A DNA stretch of 64,000 nt from positions 744,001-808,000 of the forward strand of contig JADJWL010000025.1 of the NCBI GenBank assembly GCA_016716385.1, given 5' to 3'. The translations under genes and the position numbers were made by a program. This DNA comes from Bryobacterales bacterium (GTDB taxonomy: Bacteria > Acidobacteriota > Terriglobia > Bryobacterales > Bryobacteraceae). Under the pieces are notes generated by a model. It did not search any database. It was given only the letters and a program-made list of their open reading frames with translations, and was not told the DNA's origin. Below are positions 18,569 to 27,486 of the stretch, piece after piece; within the stretch, counting starts at the first letter, position 1, and each line of letters begins with the position of its first letter.

Positions 18569-19330
18569 TCAGACGTGCGAGGGCCACCGCGGGGTGCGCT
18601 TTTCCCGGAAGGCGCGGACCCCCTCCTCGAAGTCGCGGGACCGTTGCGCCCGCCGGCGGTGGTTCATCACGGTTTCGGCCAGGTCCGGAGCGGCGTGCAG
18701 TAGTTCGACGAAGCCCAAGCCGTCCGACACCGCCTGGGCGCTCGCTCCGCCCAGCTTGCGTGCAATCTCCGCGGCCCGTTCCGCAAGCTCCGCGCGGGGG
18801 ACGACCTGCTCGGCCAATCCCAGGCGCAGGGCCTCGGCGGCGTCGAAGATCCGGCCGGTGAGCGCCAGTTCGGTTGCGCGGCGCGTCCCGGCGGCCGCCG
18901 CGATCGACGGAAAAATCAGGTAGGGCCACAACCCGATGCGGATCTCGGTTAGCCCGAACGTCGCGTCATCGGCGGCCAGCAGGATGTGCGAGGTGAGCGC
19001 CAGTCCCAATCCGCCGGCGATCGCGGCGCCGTGAACCGCCGCCACCAGCGGCTTGCGAAGCGTCGCACCCAGGTTGAACAACGCCTGCTGCAACGGGACC
19101 AGATCGTCCGGACTGGCGTCGAGCACCTCATGGAGGTCCATGCCTGCGCAAAACACCGGGCCTTCCGCGTCAAGCAGGAAGCAGCCAACGCCCGGATCGG
19201 GCGAAGCCTGGTGCACTGTGGACAACAGCTCCCGGCAAAGCGCGATGTTGAGCGCGTTGCGCTTCTCCGGCCGGTTCAGCGTCATGCGGAGGACGCGATC
19301 CTCCTGCCGGACGCGCAGAATTTCACTCAC
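18569..19330 (-). CDS. Enoyl-CoA hydratase/isomerase family protein
   Basis: The GTG start at 19328-19330 (MSEILRVRQEDRVLRMTLNR as read) gives 253 residues; the open frame upstream belongs to the neighbouring gene. Crotonase signatures are NRPEKRNALN, the oxyanion-hole segments FCAGMDLHEV and GAAIAGGLGLAL, and LPELR-like TEIRIGLWP. It overlaps the upstream AtuA C-domain gene by 8 bp and precedes the acyl-CoA dehydrogenase by 18 bp. Role: hydration in beta-oxidation, possibly of 3-methylglutaconyl- or isohexenylglutaconyl-CoA by analogy with AtuE/LiuC. Confidence 0.9.
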   Translation of the reverse strand: MSEILRVRQEDRVLRMTLNRPEKRNALNIALCRELLSTVHQASPDPGVGCFLLDAEGPVFCAGMDLHEVLDASPDDLVPLQQALFNLGATLRKPLVAAVHGAAIAGGLGLALTSHILLAADDATFGLTEIRIGLWPYLIFPSIAAAAGTRRATELALTGRIFDAAEALRLGLAEQVVPRAELAERAAEIARKLGGASAQAVSDGLGFVELLHAAPDLAETVMNHRRRAQRSRDFEEGVRAFREKRTPRWPSHV

Positions 19331-19640
19331 CGGTCTCCACCTCCAAGGCGAGCAATGCCGCGGCGAACGTCTTGCCCTGCGCATCGAGCCGGAGAGAAAG
19401 CGTGCCTCCTCCTCCCAGAGCCCCGTGCAGCAGGAAGTTCAACGCTCTCAGGTTCGGCAGCTCGAACCGCTCGACCTTGCCGCGTACCCGGTCGCCGAAT
19501 AGCCCCTTCACACGGTCTGGCGTGAGCTCCCGCACCAGCACAGGATAGTGGCCATCCTCCAAGGCGATCACTCCGATGTTCACGATGTCTCCCTTGTCGC
19601 CGGATCGCGCGTGGGCGAGGCGTGCCAGCGGGACCTTCAC
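19323..19640 (-). CDS. AtuA-like C-terminal domain protein
   Basis: A 105-residue stand-alone domain starting MKVPLARLAHARSGDKGDIVN. The segment AHARSGDKGDxxNIG is the hallmark of the small domain that in AtuA-type proteins is usually fused behind the DUF1446 domain. It overlaps the end of that upstream gene as ATGA (19637-19640), so the two chains are probably made together and associate. Its biochemical role is not established. Confidence 0.82.
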   Translation of the reverse strand: MKVPLARLAHARSGDKGDIVNIGVIALEDGHYPVLVRELTPDRVKGLFGDRVRGKVERFELPNLRALNFLLHGALGGGGTLSLRLDAQGKTFAAALLALEVETGE

Positions 19641-20971
19641 GAAACCACCTCCACTCGGGGCTCGATCTCATCCCGGGGGATGAGCGCCGGCCAGTAGGCG
19701 ACCACCTCCCGCACTTCGGGCCTGCCGTCGCCATAGCCCGTCGCGCCCGGGGGACCGCTCAGCACCAGCGGAATCAGTTCTCGCGTGAAGCGATCCACCG
19801 CGGCGCGGTCCTGCCCGCGGACGCCGATCCGCACCTGGACCTCGGCCGGGTCCGCTACCGCGTGCGCCGCGGGTCCGTGACAGGCGGAGTGGCCCAAATA
19901 CTCCGTATGGACTTCGTCGAACGCTAGGCCCAGGCGCTCCAGCCGGGCGCGCACGATGCGGTCCGCCGCCTGTGCCTTTTCGAGAGCGTCCGGCCAGGTG
20001 TAGGTCAGTAGGCCCGTCGCTTTCCAGCCGGCAGAGTAGTTGATCGAAAGCTTGAGGAAGTCCGTCCGGGGCGCGCCTCGCACGCCGCTCACACGGACCC
20101 GGTCCGGCGCCTCGTCCGTAACCGCGAAGCTGGTGAAATCCGCGACCACGTCGGGGGTGATGTACCGGCGCGGATCGCCGATCTCGTAAAGCAACTGCTC
20201 TTTCACCGTGCGGGAGTCGACCCGCCCGCCCGTCCCTGCGTGCTTCGTGACTGTGAAGTCTCCCGAGGGATCCATCTCGACGATCGGATAGCCGATCTCC
20301 GCGAGGTCCGGAATCGACCGCCAATCCACCTGACAGTTGCCCCCGGTGGCCTGCGCGCCGCACTCGATGATGTGACCGGCGACGATCCCGGCGGCGAGCC
20401 TGTCCCACTCATCGGGCCGCCAGCCGAACCGCGCGAGCATCGGCGCCAGCACGAGAGCGGCATCGGCGCAGCGCCCGGAGATCACCACATCCGCGCCGGC
20501 CGCGAGCGCCTCGGCCAGCGGGAACGCCCCCAGGTATGCGCTGGCACTCAGAATGCGGTCCACGACGTTCTCCAGCGGCTCGCCGGTGTCGATGTTGCGC
20601 ATGGCGTGGCCCTTGGCAACGAAGCCTGGAATCCTCGCCGTCACGTCGTCGCCTGAGACGACGGCCACTTTGAGACCCGGCGCCAGGCGCAGCACTTCGC
20701 GCGCGCAGGCGTGCGGATTCAGCCCGCCGGCGTTGGCCAGCACGCGAACTCCGGTCTCGCGCAACTTTGGCGCCAGGCGTCCGATCAGCGGAGGAAAGTC
20801 GCGGGCGTAGCCCAGTTCTGGGTTCCTTCGCTTCTGCTTTTCGAGAATCGCCATCGTCACTTCGGCCAGGTAGTCGAGCGTGAGGTAATCGAGCGGTCCC
20901 AGCTCCACCAGCCGGACCGGCGCTTCCAGCCAGTCGCCCCAGAACCCCTGCCCGTTGGCGATGCGAATCAT
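19637..20971 (-). CDS. atuA: Acyclic terpene utilization AtuA-family protein (DUF1446)
   Basis: A 444-residue protein starting MIRIANGQGFWGDWLEAP. GPLDYLTLDYLAEVTMA, NAGGLNPHACA, DVVISGRCADAALVLAP and ECGAQATGGNCQVD are conserved DUF1446 blocks. The gene is required for acyclic terpene utilisation in Pseudomonas, but the reaction is unknown to me. Here the protein is shorter than fused versions because the C-terminal domain is encoded separately downstream. It starts 10 bp after the carboxyltransferase stop, with AAGGA as ribosome binding site, in an order close to the Pseudomonas atu cluster. Confidence 0.87.
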   Translation of the reverse strand: MIRIANGQGFWGDWLEAPVRLVELGPLDYLTLDYLAEVTMAILEKQKRRNPELGYARDFPPLIGRLAPKLRETGVRVLANAGGLNPHACAREVLRLAPGLKVAVVSGDDVTARIPGFVAKGHAMRNIDTGEPLENVVDRILSASAYLGAFPLAEALAAGADVVISGRCADAALVLAPMLARFGWRPDEWDRLAAGIVAGHIIECGAQATGGNCQVDWRSIPDLAEIGYPIVEMDPSGDFTVTKHAGTGGRVDSRTVKEQLLYEIGDPRRYITPDVVADFTSFAVTDEAPDRVRVSGVRGAPRTDFLKLSINYSAGWKATGLLTYTWPDALEKAQAADRIVRARLERLGLAFDEVHTEYLGHSACHGPAAHAVADPAEVQVRIGVRGQDRAAVDRFTRELIPLVLSGPPGATGYGDGRPEVREVVAYWPALIPRDEIEPRVEVVS

Positions 20972-20981
20972 GCGGCTGTCC

Positions 20982-22589
20982 TTAGAGCGTATCGAGCGCG
21001 ACGTGGCGCCGGTGCGGATTCGCGGCCGTCACTTCCAGCAGGAAGCTCAGCGTGGCGCGCGTTCCGGCGGGATCGATCAGGGCATCGACATGGCCGCGCG
21101 ACGCCGCGTGCATGGCATCGAGCCAGCGCTCGTAGTCCTGCCTCGTCTTGGCGATGGCCTGTTGCATCTCTTCAGGCAGAGGTTCGCCGGCTTGCTGGAA
21201 ACGGGTGATCTCGGGTCCGTAGACCGCCTGCACGGCGGAGTCGCCCTCCATCACGCCGATGCGCGCCGAGGGCCATCCGAGCGTGAAGTCGGGATCGAAG
21301 CCCTGGCCCGCCATCGCATAGTAGCCGGCTCCACTGGCGTGATTGATCGTCACGACCAGTTTCGGAACCGTGGCGCAGGCCATCGTCTCCACCATCTCCG
21401 CGCCGGCGCGGATGATGCCCGAAGCTTCGGCTTCCTGCCCCACCATGAAGCCGGACACGTCCTGCAAATAGACAATGGGCAGGCCGTGACGTTCCGCGGT
21501 TTCCACGAAGTACGCCACCTTGCGGGCCGATTCCGTGTACACGATCCCGCCGATGCGTGGACCTGTGGCGCCTTTCACGAATCCGCGGCGGTTGGCGATG
21601 AGCGCGATGGGCCGGCCGTCGAGCCGCGCGTCGGCGCAGATCATCTCCGGCGCGTGGCCCGGTTGGAACTCGGCGAACGTGTCGGGGTCCACCAAGCTTT
21701 GGATGATGCTCTCGACTGGATACGGCAGCCGGTGGTCGGCCGGCAGGATGTCGCGCAGCGCGGTAGGGTCCGCCGCGGGCGCGGGTCCGCTGGGTCGGGC
21801 CGGCGGTTCGGGGAAGCGGTGGAACTGCCGCCGGACGAGCTCGAGGCAAGTCTGGTCGTCTTTCGCCTCGTAATGCGCGACGCCGCTCGTGCGGGTGTGC
21901 AGCGCCGCTCCGCCCAGTTCCTCGGCGCCGATCACCTGGCCGGTCGCGCCCTTCACCAGGTTCGGGCCGCCCAGACCCATGAAGCTGACGCCTTCCACCA
22001 TGAAGATCACGTCGGAGAGCGCCGGCAGGTAGGCCCCGCCGGCGATGCAGGGCCCCATCACGGCGGCAATCTGTGGAACCTTCAAGACCCGCCGCATTAG
22101 CGAGTTGTAGTAGAAGATCCGGGCGGCGCCGTACTTACCGGGGAAGATTCCGTCCTGAAGCGGGAGGTTCACCCCGGCCGAATCCACAAGGTAGACGATG
22201 GGGATGCGCTGGCGCATCGCCACTTCCTGCGCGCGCAGAATCTTCGTGATGGTCTCCGGCCACCAGGAGCCTGCCTTCACGGTGGCGTCATTGGCCACCA
22301 CCACTGCCGGGCGCCCGGCAATGCGGCCCAAGCCCGTCACCACGCCCGCCGCCGGCGCCTTGCCTTCGTACTGGTCCCAGGCGATCAGGAGGCCGATTTC
22401 AAAGAAGGGGGAATCGGCGTCGTAGAGGCGGGCGATCCGTTCTCGCGCCGTGAGTTTGCCCGCCTGGTGCTGCTTCTTGATCCGCGCCGGACCCCCGCCG
22501 GCCCGAACCTTGTCTTCGGCGGACCGTAGTTGTTCCAGCAATTCCTCAATATGAGCGCCCGGTGAGAAGGCACGTTCAGAAGGCGGCAT
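20982..22589 (-). CDS. Acyl-CoA carboxylase carboxyltransferase (beta) subunit
   Basis: A 535-residue carboxyltransferase of the methylcrotonyl/geranyl-CoA carboxylase beta type. It contains both crotonase-fold halves: KLTARERIARLYD, VVANDATVKAGSWWPETITK, YLVDSAGVNLPLQ, GPCIAGGAYLPALSD, and in the second half ICADARLDGRPIALIANRRG and GYYAMAGQGFDPDF. It transfers a carboxyl group from biotin to a branched acyl-CoA. The biotin carboxylase/BCCP partner is not encoded in the window. It heads the five-gene leftward catabolic unit, with a TACAAT box 10 nt before its ATG. Confidence 0.92.
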   Translation of the reverse strand: MPPSERAFSPGAHIEELLEQLRSAEDKVRAGGGPARIKKQHQAGKLTARERIARLYDADSPFFEIGLLIAWDQYEGKAPAAGVVTGLGRIAGRPAVVVANDATVKAGSWWPETITKILRAQEVAMRQRIPIVYLVDSAGVNLPLQDGIFPGKYGAARIFYYNSLMRRVLKVPQIAAVMGPCIAGGAYLPALSDVIFMVEGVSFMGLGGPNLVKGATGQVIGAEELGGAALHTRTSGVAHYEAKDDQTCLELVRRQFHRFPEPPARPSGPAPAADPTALRDILPADHRLPYPVESIIQSLVDPDTFAEFQPGHAPEMICADARLDGRPIALIANRRGFVKGATGPRIGGIVYTESARKVAYFVETAERHGLPIVYLQDVSGFMVGQEAEASGIIRAGAEMVETMACATVPKLVVTINHASGAGYYAMAGQGFDPDFTLGWPSARIGVMEGDSAVQAVYGPEITRFQQAGEPLPEEMQQAIAKTRQDYERWLDAMHAASRGHVDALIDPAGTRATLSFLLEVTAANPHRRHVALDTL

Positions 22590-22599
22590 GCTATCTGGG

Positions 22600-22605
22600 A
22601 TTGTA
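22600..22605 (-). promoter_or_regulatory. -10 box of the Atu-like operon
   Basis: TACAAT read leftward at 22605-22600 is a five-of-six -10 match, 10 nt before the carboxyltransferase ATG, so the leader would be only a few bases. The remaining 210 bp up to 22821 hold no supported gene, tRNA or clear terminator. Confidence 0.4.
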
Positions 22606-22821
22606 TCCCGGAGCGATCATCGCCTCATCCGATGACGAGAAGTGCGACACTGGCGCACCGTGCGCGATTCGTCGTTGCGCGCACCAACTCCGGCGTCATC
22701 GTTGCCCTTGGAAGGTCTGTCCACAGGCAGGACCTCGGAAACCTCCTCTTGATCTGAGAGGCTACGGACGAAGATGAGTGGCGCAGCCGAATCATCTGGC
22801 TTCCGCCGTCACTCTGACTCC

Positions 22822-23835
22822 CTACCCCCCGATGTACCGTGCATAAAGTGACCGCGCCACCCCGATGTCGGTCGTGCCCTTGATGATGGCCCGGCCGTCC
22901 GGGAAGACCGTCATCTGGTAAGGCGGGCAGAAGAAGCGCAGACCGAACTCGTTGGCGCGCACTTCCCCCAGCCGCGACAGCGTCTCTCGCAGCGCACCCA
23001 GGTCCACCGGACGGTTGCGCTCATGAATCTGCACGGCGTCGCGGCCGCACAGGCTGATCGGCGCGCGCTTCGATCCGCGCAGGTGCACGAAGTCCCGCAG
23101 CCCGCACGCCGGACAATCCGCCACGCGCTCGGGAAGCGCCACCTCGCGGATGGGCCCTTGCCACACATCGACCATCGTCAGGCACAAGCGCGGCGCCTCT
23201 CCGCACAAGATCTTCATGGCTGCGGCCGTTTGCAGGGCCGCTACCGTTGCCGTGAGCGGACCCAACACCCCGGCCGTGTCACAGGTCGGCTGGAGACCGC
23301 CCGGCGGATCCGGGTACAGGCAGCGCAGGCACGGGCCGCCCGGCACCACCGGCATCGTCAGCCCGTAGCTGCCCACCGCGCCGCCATAAATCCACGGCAG
23401 GCCTTCGCTGACACAGTAATCGTTCACCAGGTAGCGGACCTCGAAATTGTCCGAGCCGTCCAGGATCAGGTCCACGTCTTCGAGCAGGTCGGCGGCGTTG
23501 GAGGCCGTCAGGTCGGCGACTTCGGCCTCTACCCGAGTACCGGAGTTGATCGCGGCAATCGCCCGTTTGGCCGCCACCGCCTTGGGCAGCGCTTCGGCCG
23601 CGTCGGCTTCGGTGAACAGCCACTGGCGCTGCAGGTTGCTCGGCTCGACGAAATCCCGGTCGATGATGCGGAGGGACCCGACCCCCGCGCGGGCGAGCGC
23701 TCCCGCCTGGAACGTCCCAAGGGCGCCGCACCCGACGATGGCCACGCGCGCCCGCAGCAGGCGCTCCTGGCCGGATTCGCCGATCGGGGGGAAGAGAATC
23801 TGCCGCGAGTACCGTTCGCGATCCTGCGCCGTCAT
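22822..23835 (-). CDS. ThiF/MoeB/HesA-type E1-like adenylyltransferase
   Basis: The ATG at 23833-23835 (MTAQDRERYSRQILFPPIGE) gives 337 residues. The ERYSRQILFPPIGE N-terminus, the nucleotide loop GCGALGTFQAGALARAG and LQRQWLF are E1 hallmarks. GPCLRCLYPDPP and DCPACGLRD supply the CxxC pairs for zinc, and CDTAGVLGP holds the likely active cysteine. About 80 C-terminal residues form a non-rhodanese extension. It should adenylate the C-terminus of a ubiquitin-like sulfur carrier (MoaD or ThiS); no carrier gene is adjacent. It is divergent from the Omp85 gene. Confidence 0.85.
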   Translation of the reverse strand: MTAQDRERYSRQILFPPIGESGQERLLRARVAIVGCGALGTFQAGALARAGVGSLRIIDRDFVEPSNLQRQWLFTEADAAEALPKAVAAKRAIAAINSGTRVEAEVADLTASNAADLLEDVDLILDGSDNFEVRYLVNDYCVSEGLPWIYGGAVGSYGLTMPVVPGGPCLRCLYPDPPGGLQPTCDTAGVLGPLTATVAALQTAAAMKILCGEAPRLCLTMVDVWQGPIREVALPERVADCPACGLRDFVHLRGSKRAPISLCGRDAVQIHERNRPVDLGALRETLSRLGEVRANEFGLRFFCPPYQMTVFPDGRAIIKGTTDIGVARSLYARYIGG

Positions 23836-23843
23836 CTGTTTCG

Positions 23844-23881
23844 ATGGTAACAGTCGTGCCGCGCGATCCATTGCGTACACT
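23844..23881. promoter_or_regulatory. Divergent -10-like boxes between the E1 gene and the Omp85 gene
   Basis: Leftward, TACCAT at 23849-23844 ends 8 nt before the ATG at 23835. Rightward, TACACT at 23876-23881 ends 6 nt before the GTG at 23888. Neither start has a Shine-Dalgarno; both fit the leaderless pattern. The two starts are 52 bp apart. Confidence 0.4.
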
Positions 23882-23887
23882 AAGGTT

Positions 23888-26845
23888 GTGGTCTGCCGCC
23901 CCGGACTGGCCCTGGCCTTCCTGCCCGTCTTCCTGGCCTCGTTTTCCAGTCCGGCGCACGCCCAGCCGGAGCAGTACGAGGGGCGCCGCATCGCAACCAT
24001 TCAATTCGTTCCCCGTGAGCAGCCTCTCGAAGCCGCCACCATCTTCCGCATCCTGCCGATCCGCACGGGCGATCTGTTGAACCTGCGGGACTTACGCGAC
24101 GCCATCCGACGCCTGTACGCGACTGGTGTCTACACCGATATCCAGATCGACGCCGAACTCTTCGGAGACGATGGCGTCATCGTCCGGTTCCTCACCGAAC
24201 CAAGTTGGTTCGTCGGCGAGGTGCTCGTCGAGAGCAGTTTGCGCGAACCGCCCAATACCGGTCAGCTTGTGAACGCCACCGGCCTGCAACTGGGCGAACT
24301 CTTCCGGAGCGGCCGCTTGCTTCAAGCCGTCGACGGACTGCAGCAGGTTCTCGAGAGCAACGGCTACCACGAGACACGCATCGAACCGCGGTTCGAATAC
24401 CACGACCGGACCCACCAGGTCTCGATCCGCTTCCTTGTCGAAAGCGGATCGCGCGCCCGCCTCACGACCCCCGAGATCACTGGCGAACTAAAGGCGGACC
24501 CCCAGGAACTGATCCGGGCCACCAAGTACCGCAACTGGCTGCTCGGCTGGCGGCCGGCTACGCAAACCAGGACCCAGCGAGGCGTCGAGAATATTCGCGG
24601 CTTCTACCTGAAGCAGGACCGGCTGATGGCCGGCGTCTCCCTCGCCGGTATCCACTACGATCCGGAAACCCACCGCCAGCAGCCCCGCATCGATGTGCAG
24701 GCGGGTCCCAGGGTCGAAATCCGTACGTTCGGCGCCAAGGTGAGCCGCTCCGTGCTGCGCCGCTACGTCCCGATCTTCGACGAGCGCACGGTGGACCGCG
24801 ACCTGCTCGAAGAAGGCAAGCGGAACCTGCGCGACTATTTCCAGTCCCGCGGCTACTTCGACGCCGAAGTCGAGTTCAAGCAGCAGCGCATCGTCAACGA
24901 CCGGGCGCAGATCGACTACCTGATCAACCTGGGACGCCGCTACAAGCTCACCCGCGTGGAAGTGGAGGGCAACCGCTACTTCGATGACGAAACCATTCGC
25001 GAGCGGATCTTCCTGCTGCCGGCCTCCCTGCAGTTCCGCTACGGGCGGTACAGCGAGAGTTTCCTGCGCCGCGACCAGCAGACCATCGTCAATCTCTACC
25101 GCGAGAACGGTTTCCTCGATGTGAAAGTGACGACGGAGGTGACCACCGTTACCTCCGGCAAGGACAACCTGATCGAGGCGGTGTTCCGGATTGAAGAAGG
25201 TCCGCAGTGGTTCATCTCGTCCCTCGAGATGGACGGCGTCAACCGCCTGGACCAGGAAGACCTGCGGCAGTCCCTTGGCTCGCAGCCGGGCCAGCCCTAC
25301 AGCGAATACACGATCGCCGTCGACCGCGATCACATTCTGAGCCGGTACTTTCAGGAAGGCTTCCCCGATGCGACGTTCGCCTGGATCGCTCTGCCGGACG
25401 AGACGCCGAACCGGATGCGACTGCGCTTCGTGGTTTACGAAGGCGAGCAACGCTTCGTGCGCCAGGTGTTGATCAGCGGCCTCGATACCACCCGCCCCAG
25501 CCTGATCAATCGCAATCTGCTGCTGAATCCCGGGGATCCGCTCTCCCAGATCCGCATGTCCGAGACACAGCAGCGGCTCTATGACCTCGGGATCTTCGCG
25601 CGCGTCAACATGGCGATCCAGAATCCCACCGGCGAGACGCCCGAGAAGTATGTGTTGTACCAGATGGAAGAAGCCAACCGGTACTCGCTCACCGGCGGTC
25701 TCGGCGCCGAGTTGGGACGCATCGGCGGCGGCCAGCGCAGCTTCGCCAATCCCGGCGGCGCCGCCGGCTTCAGCCCGCGCGTCTCGTTGAATCTGAGCCG
25801 GTTGAACTTCCTCGGACTTGGCCAGACAGTCAGCTTTCGCAGCCGTCTGTCGAACCTTCAGCGGCGCGGGCTGATGAACTATACGATTCCCCGCGTCCGC
25901 GAGTACGACAACCTGGGAGTCACCTTTACCGGCCTCTACGACGATTCCAATGACGTCCGCACGTTCTCGCTGCGGCGCCGCGAAGCGATCGCCCAGCTAT
26001 CGCAGCGGATGTCCCGCTCCAACACGCTTTTCTACCGGTTCAGCGCGCGGCGGGTGAGCGTCGCGAACCTGAAGATTGACCCGTTGCTCGTGCCGCGTCT
26101 GGCCCAACCCGTGCGCATCGGGATGCTCTCCGGCACCCTCATCCAGGACCGCCGTGACGATCCGACCGACGCGCAGCGCGGCACGTACAACACCTTCGAC
26201 CTCGGCGTCGCCGCCGACTACTTCGGGTCGGAGGCGACATTTGCCCGCTTCCTCGGGCGCAACTCTACGTACCACCGCTTGTCCAGGCGGATCCTGCTGG
26301 CCCGCTCGCTCAGCATCGGGTGGATCTACAACGGCCGATTCGACCGGCGCCCGTTCACCTTCGACGACGAAACCGGTGCGCCCAACGCCGTGCCGTTGGC
26401 GGAGCGCTTCTTTTCAGGCGGCGCCAACAGTCACCGGGCCTTTCCCGAAAACCAGGCCGGCCCCCGCGACCTGACCACGGGCTTCCCGCTGGGAGGCAAG
26501 GCCCTGGTTATGAACAACATCGAATTCAGGTTTCCCGTCATCGGCGACACGGTCGCCGCGGTGCTCTTTCACGACGCCGGCAATATCTACAGCGACGTCA
26601 ATCGCATCTCCGTCCGTTTCCGGCAGAAAGGCCTCGACGACTTCGACTACGCGGTTCATGCGCTGGGAATCGGGCTGCGCTACCGGACTCCAGTCGGGCC
26701 ATTGCGCCTCGACCTTTCGTACAGTCCGAATTCGCCGCGCTTCTTCGGTTGTTCCAACCTCGATATTCTGGGAGGGTGTGGGGACCAACTCACGCAGCGG
26801 ATGCGGCAGTTCCAGTTCCACTTCTCCATCGGGCAGGCTTTCTGA
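23888..26845 (+). CDS. Omp85-family outer-membrane assembly protein (BamA/TamA-like)
   Basis: I choose the GTG at 23888, which gives 985 residues and a clean signal peptide (about 1-25, cleavage after SPAHA). A tandem of POTRA domains follows to about residue 600; later ones open with TRVEVEGNRYFDDETIRER, SLEMDGVNRLDQEDLRQ and QVLISGLDTTRPSLINR. The C-terminal 350 residues form a beta-barrel, with GGANSHRAFPENQAGPRD-type loop and a terminal Phe (FHFSIGQAF) as outer-membrane beta-signal. It inserts or folds outer-membrane proteins. Co-transcription with a SurA-like gene and tamB (TGATG and ATGA overlaps) argues for a TAM-type role. Confidence 0.92.
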   Translation: MVCRPGLALAFLPVFLASFSSPAHAQPEQYEGRRIATIQFVPREQPLEAATIFRILPIRTGDLLNLRDLRDAIRRLYATGVYTDIQIDAELFGDDGVIVRFLTEPSWFVGEVLVESSLREPPNTGQLVNATGLQLGELFRSGRLLQAVDGLQQVLESNGYHETRIEPRFEYHDRTHQVSIRFLVESGSRARLTTPEITGELKADPQELIRATKYRNWLLGWRPATQTRTQRGVENIRGFYLKQDRLMAGVSLAGIHYDPETHRQQPRIDVQAGPRVEIRTFGAKVSRSVLRRYVPIFDERTVDRDLLEEGKRNLRDYFQSRGYFDAEVEFKQQRIVNDRAQIDYLINLGRRYKLTRVEVEGNRYFDDETIRERIFLLPASLQFRYGRYSESFLRRDQQTIVNLYRENGFLDVKVTTEVTTVTSGKDNLIEAVFRIEEGPQWFISSLEMDGVNRLDQEDLRQSLGSQPGQPYSEYTIAVDRDHILSRYFQEGFPDATFAWIALPDETPNRMRLRFVVYEGEQRFVRQVLISGLDTTRPSLINRNLLLNPGDPLSQIRMSETQQRLYDLGIFARVNMAIQNPTGETPEKYVLYQMEEANRYSLTGGLGAELGRIGGGQRSFANPGGAAGFSPRVSLNLSRLNFLGLGQTVSFRSRLSNLQRRGLMNYTIPRVREYDNLGVTFTGLYDDSNDVRTFSLRRREAIAQLSQRMSRSNTLFYRFSARRVSVANLKIDPLLVPRLAQPVRIGMLSGTLIQDRRDDPTDAQRGTYNTFDLGVAADYFGSEATFARFLGRNSTYHRLSRRILLARSLSIGWIYNGRFDRRPFTFDDETGAPNAVPLAERFFSGGANSHRAFPENQAGPRDLTTGFPLGGKALVMNNIEFRFPVIGDTVAAVLFHDAGNIYSDVNRISVRFRQKGLDDFDYAVHALGIGLRYRTPVGPLRLDLSYSPNSPRFFGCSNLDILGGCGDQLTQRMRQFQFHFSIGQAF

Positions 26846-27486
26846 TGCGTGCCACCGTTCTGCTTCTGCTTGCCGTCGTCTCCGCGCCCGCGGAGATCAT
26901 CGACGGCATCGCTGCCACGATTGACCGCGGCGTCATCACCCGGGGCGAAGTCCGGTTAAATGTCCGGCTCACGGCGTTCCTGAACGGCGAGCCCGTGCCG
27001 GAGGGCGACGCGGCGTTGCGTGACGCCATGGAGCGCCTGGTCGAGCAGTTTCTCATCCGCCGGGAAGTGGAAGACAGCCGCTATCCGCTCGCCTCCATCG
27101 ATGACGCCCGCCAGATGCTGTCGGATATCGTGCGGGAACGGTTCGGCGGCGATACGGCCCGCTATCAGCGGGCGCTCGAAGAGTACGGACTCAGAGACGA
27201 CGACCTCCTGGCGGAACTCCGGTGGCAGATCACCGCCCTGCGCTTCATCGATGTCCGCTTCGGCTCGGGAGTCCAGATTCGCCCCGAAGAAATCCAGGCA
27301 TATTTCCAGCAGGAAGTCCTGGCAAAGTTTCGCGCGGAGGGAGATCCTCCTCAACTGACCGACGAACTGGCCGAGCAGATCTCGCAAACCCTGCTGCGCA
27401 ACACTGCCAATGAAGGCGCCGACGCGTGGCTGCGCGAAACTCGCGAGCGCTCCGCCATCGACATCCGTCCGGAGTTGCGGCGATGA
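26845..27486 (+). CDS. Exported SurA N-terminal-like chaperone
   Basis: A 213-residue protein with signal peptide (MRATVLLLLAVVSAPAE). The mature N-terminus IIDGIAATIDRGVITRGEVR matches the opening of SurA/PpiD-type chaperones, and FLIRREVEDSR with the helical middle continues the resemblance. No parvulin peptidyl-prolyl isomerase domain is present, so it is a chaperone-only form. It overlaps the Omp85 stop by one base (TGATG) and the tamB start by four (ATGA). A role in carrying precursors to the Omp85/TamB complex is inferred. Confidence 0.8.
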   Translation: MRATVLLLLAVVSAPAEIIDGIAATIDRGVITRGEVRLNVRLTAFLNGEPVPEGDAALRDAMERLVEQFLIRREVEDSRYPLASIDDARQMLSDIVRERFGGDTARYQRALEEYGLRDDDLLAELRWQITALRFIDVRFGSGVQIRPEEIQAYFQQEVLAKFRAEGDPPQLTDELAEQISQTLLRNTANEGADAWLRETRERSAIDIRPELRR

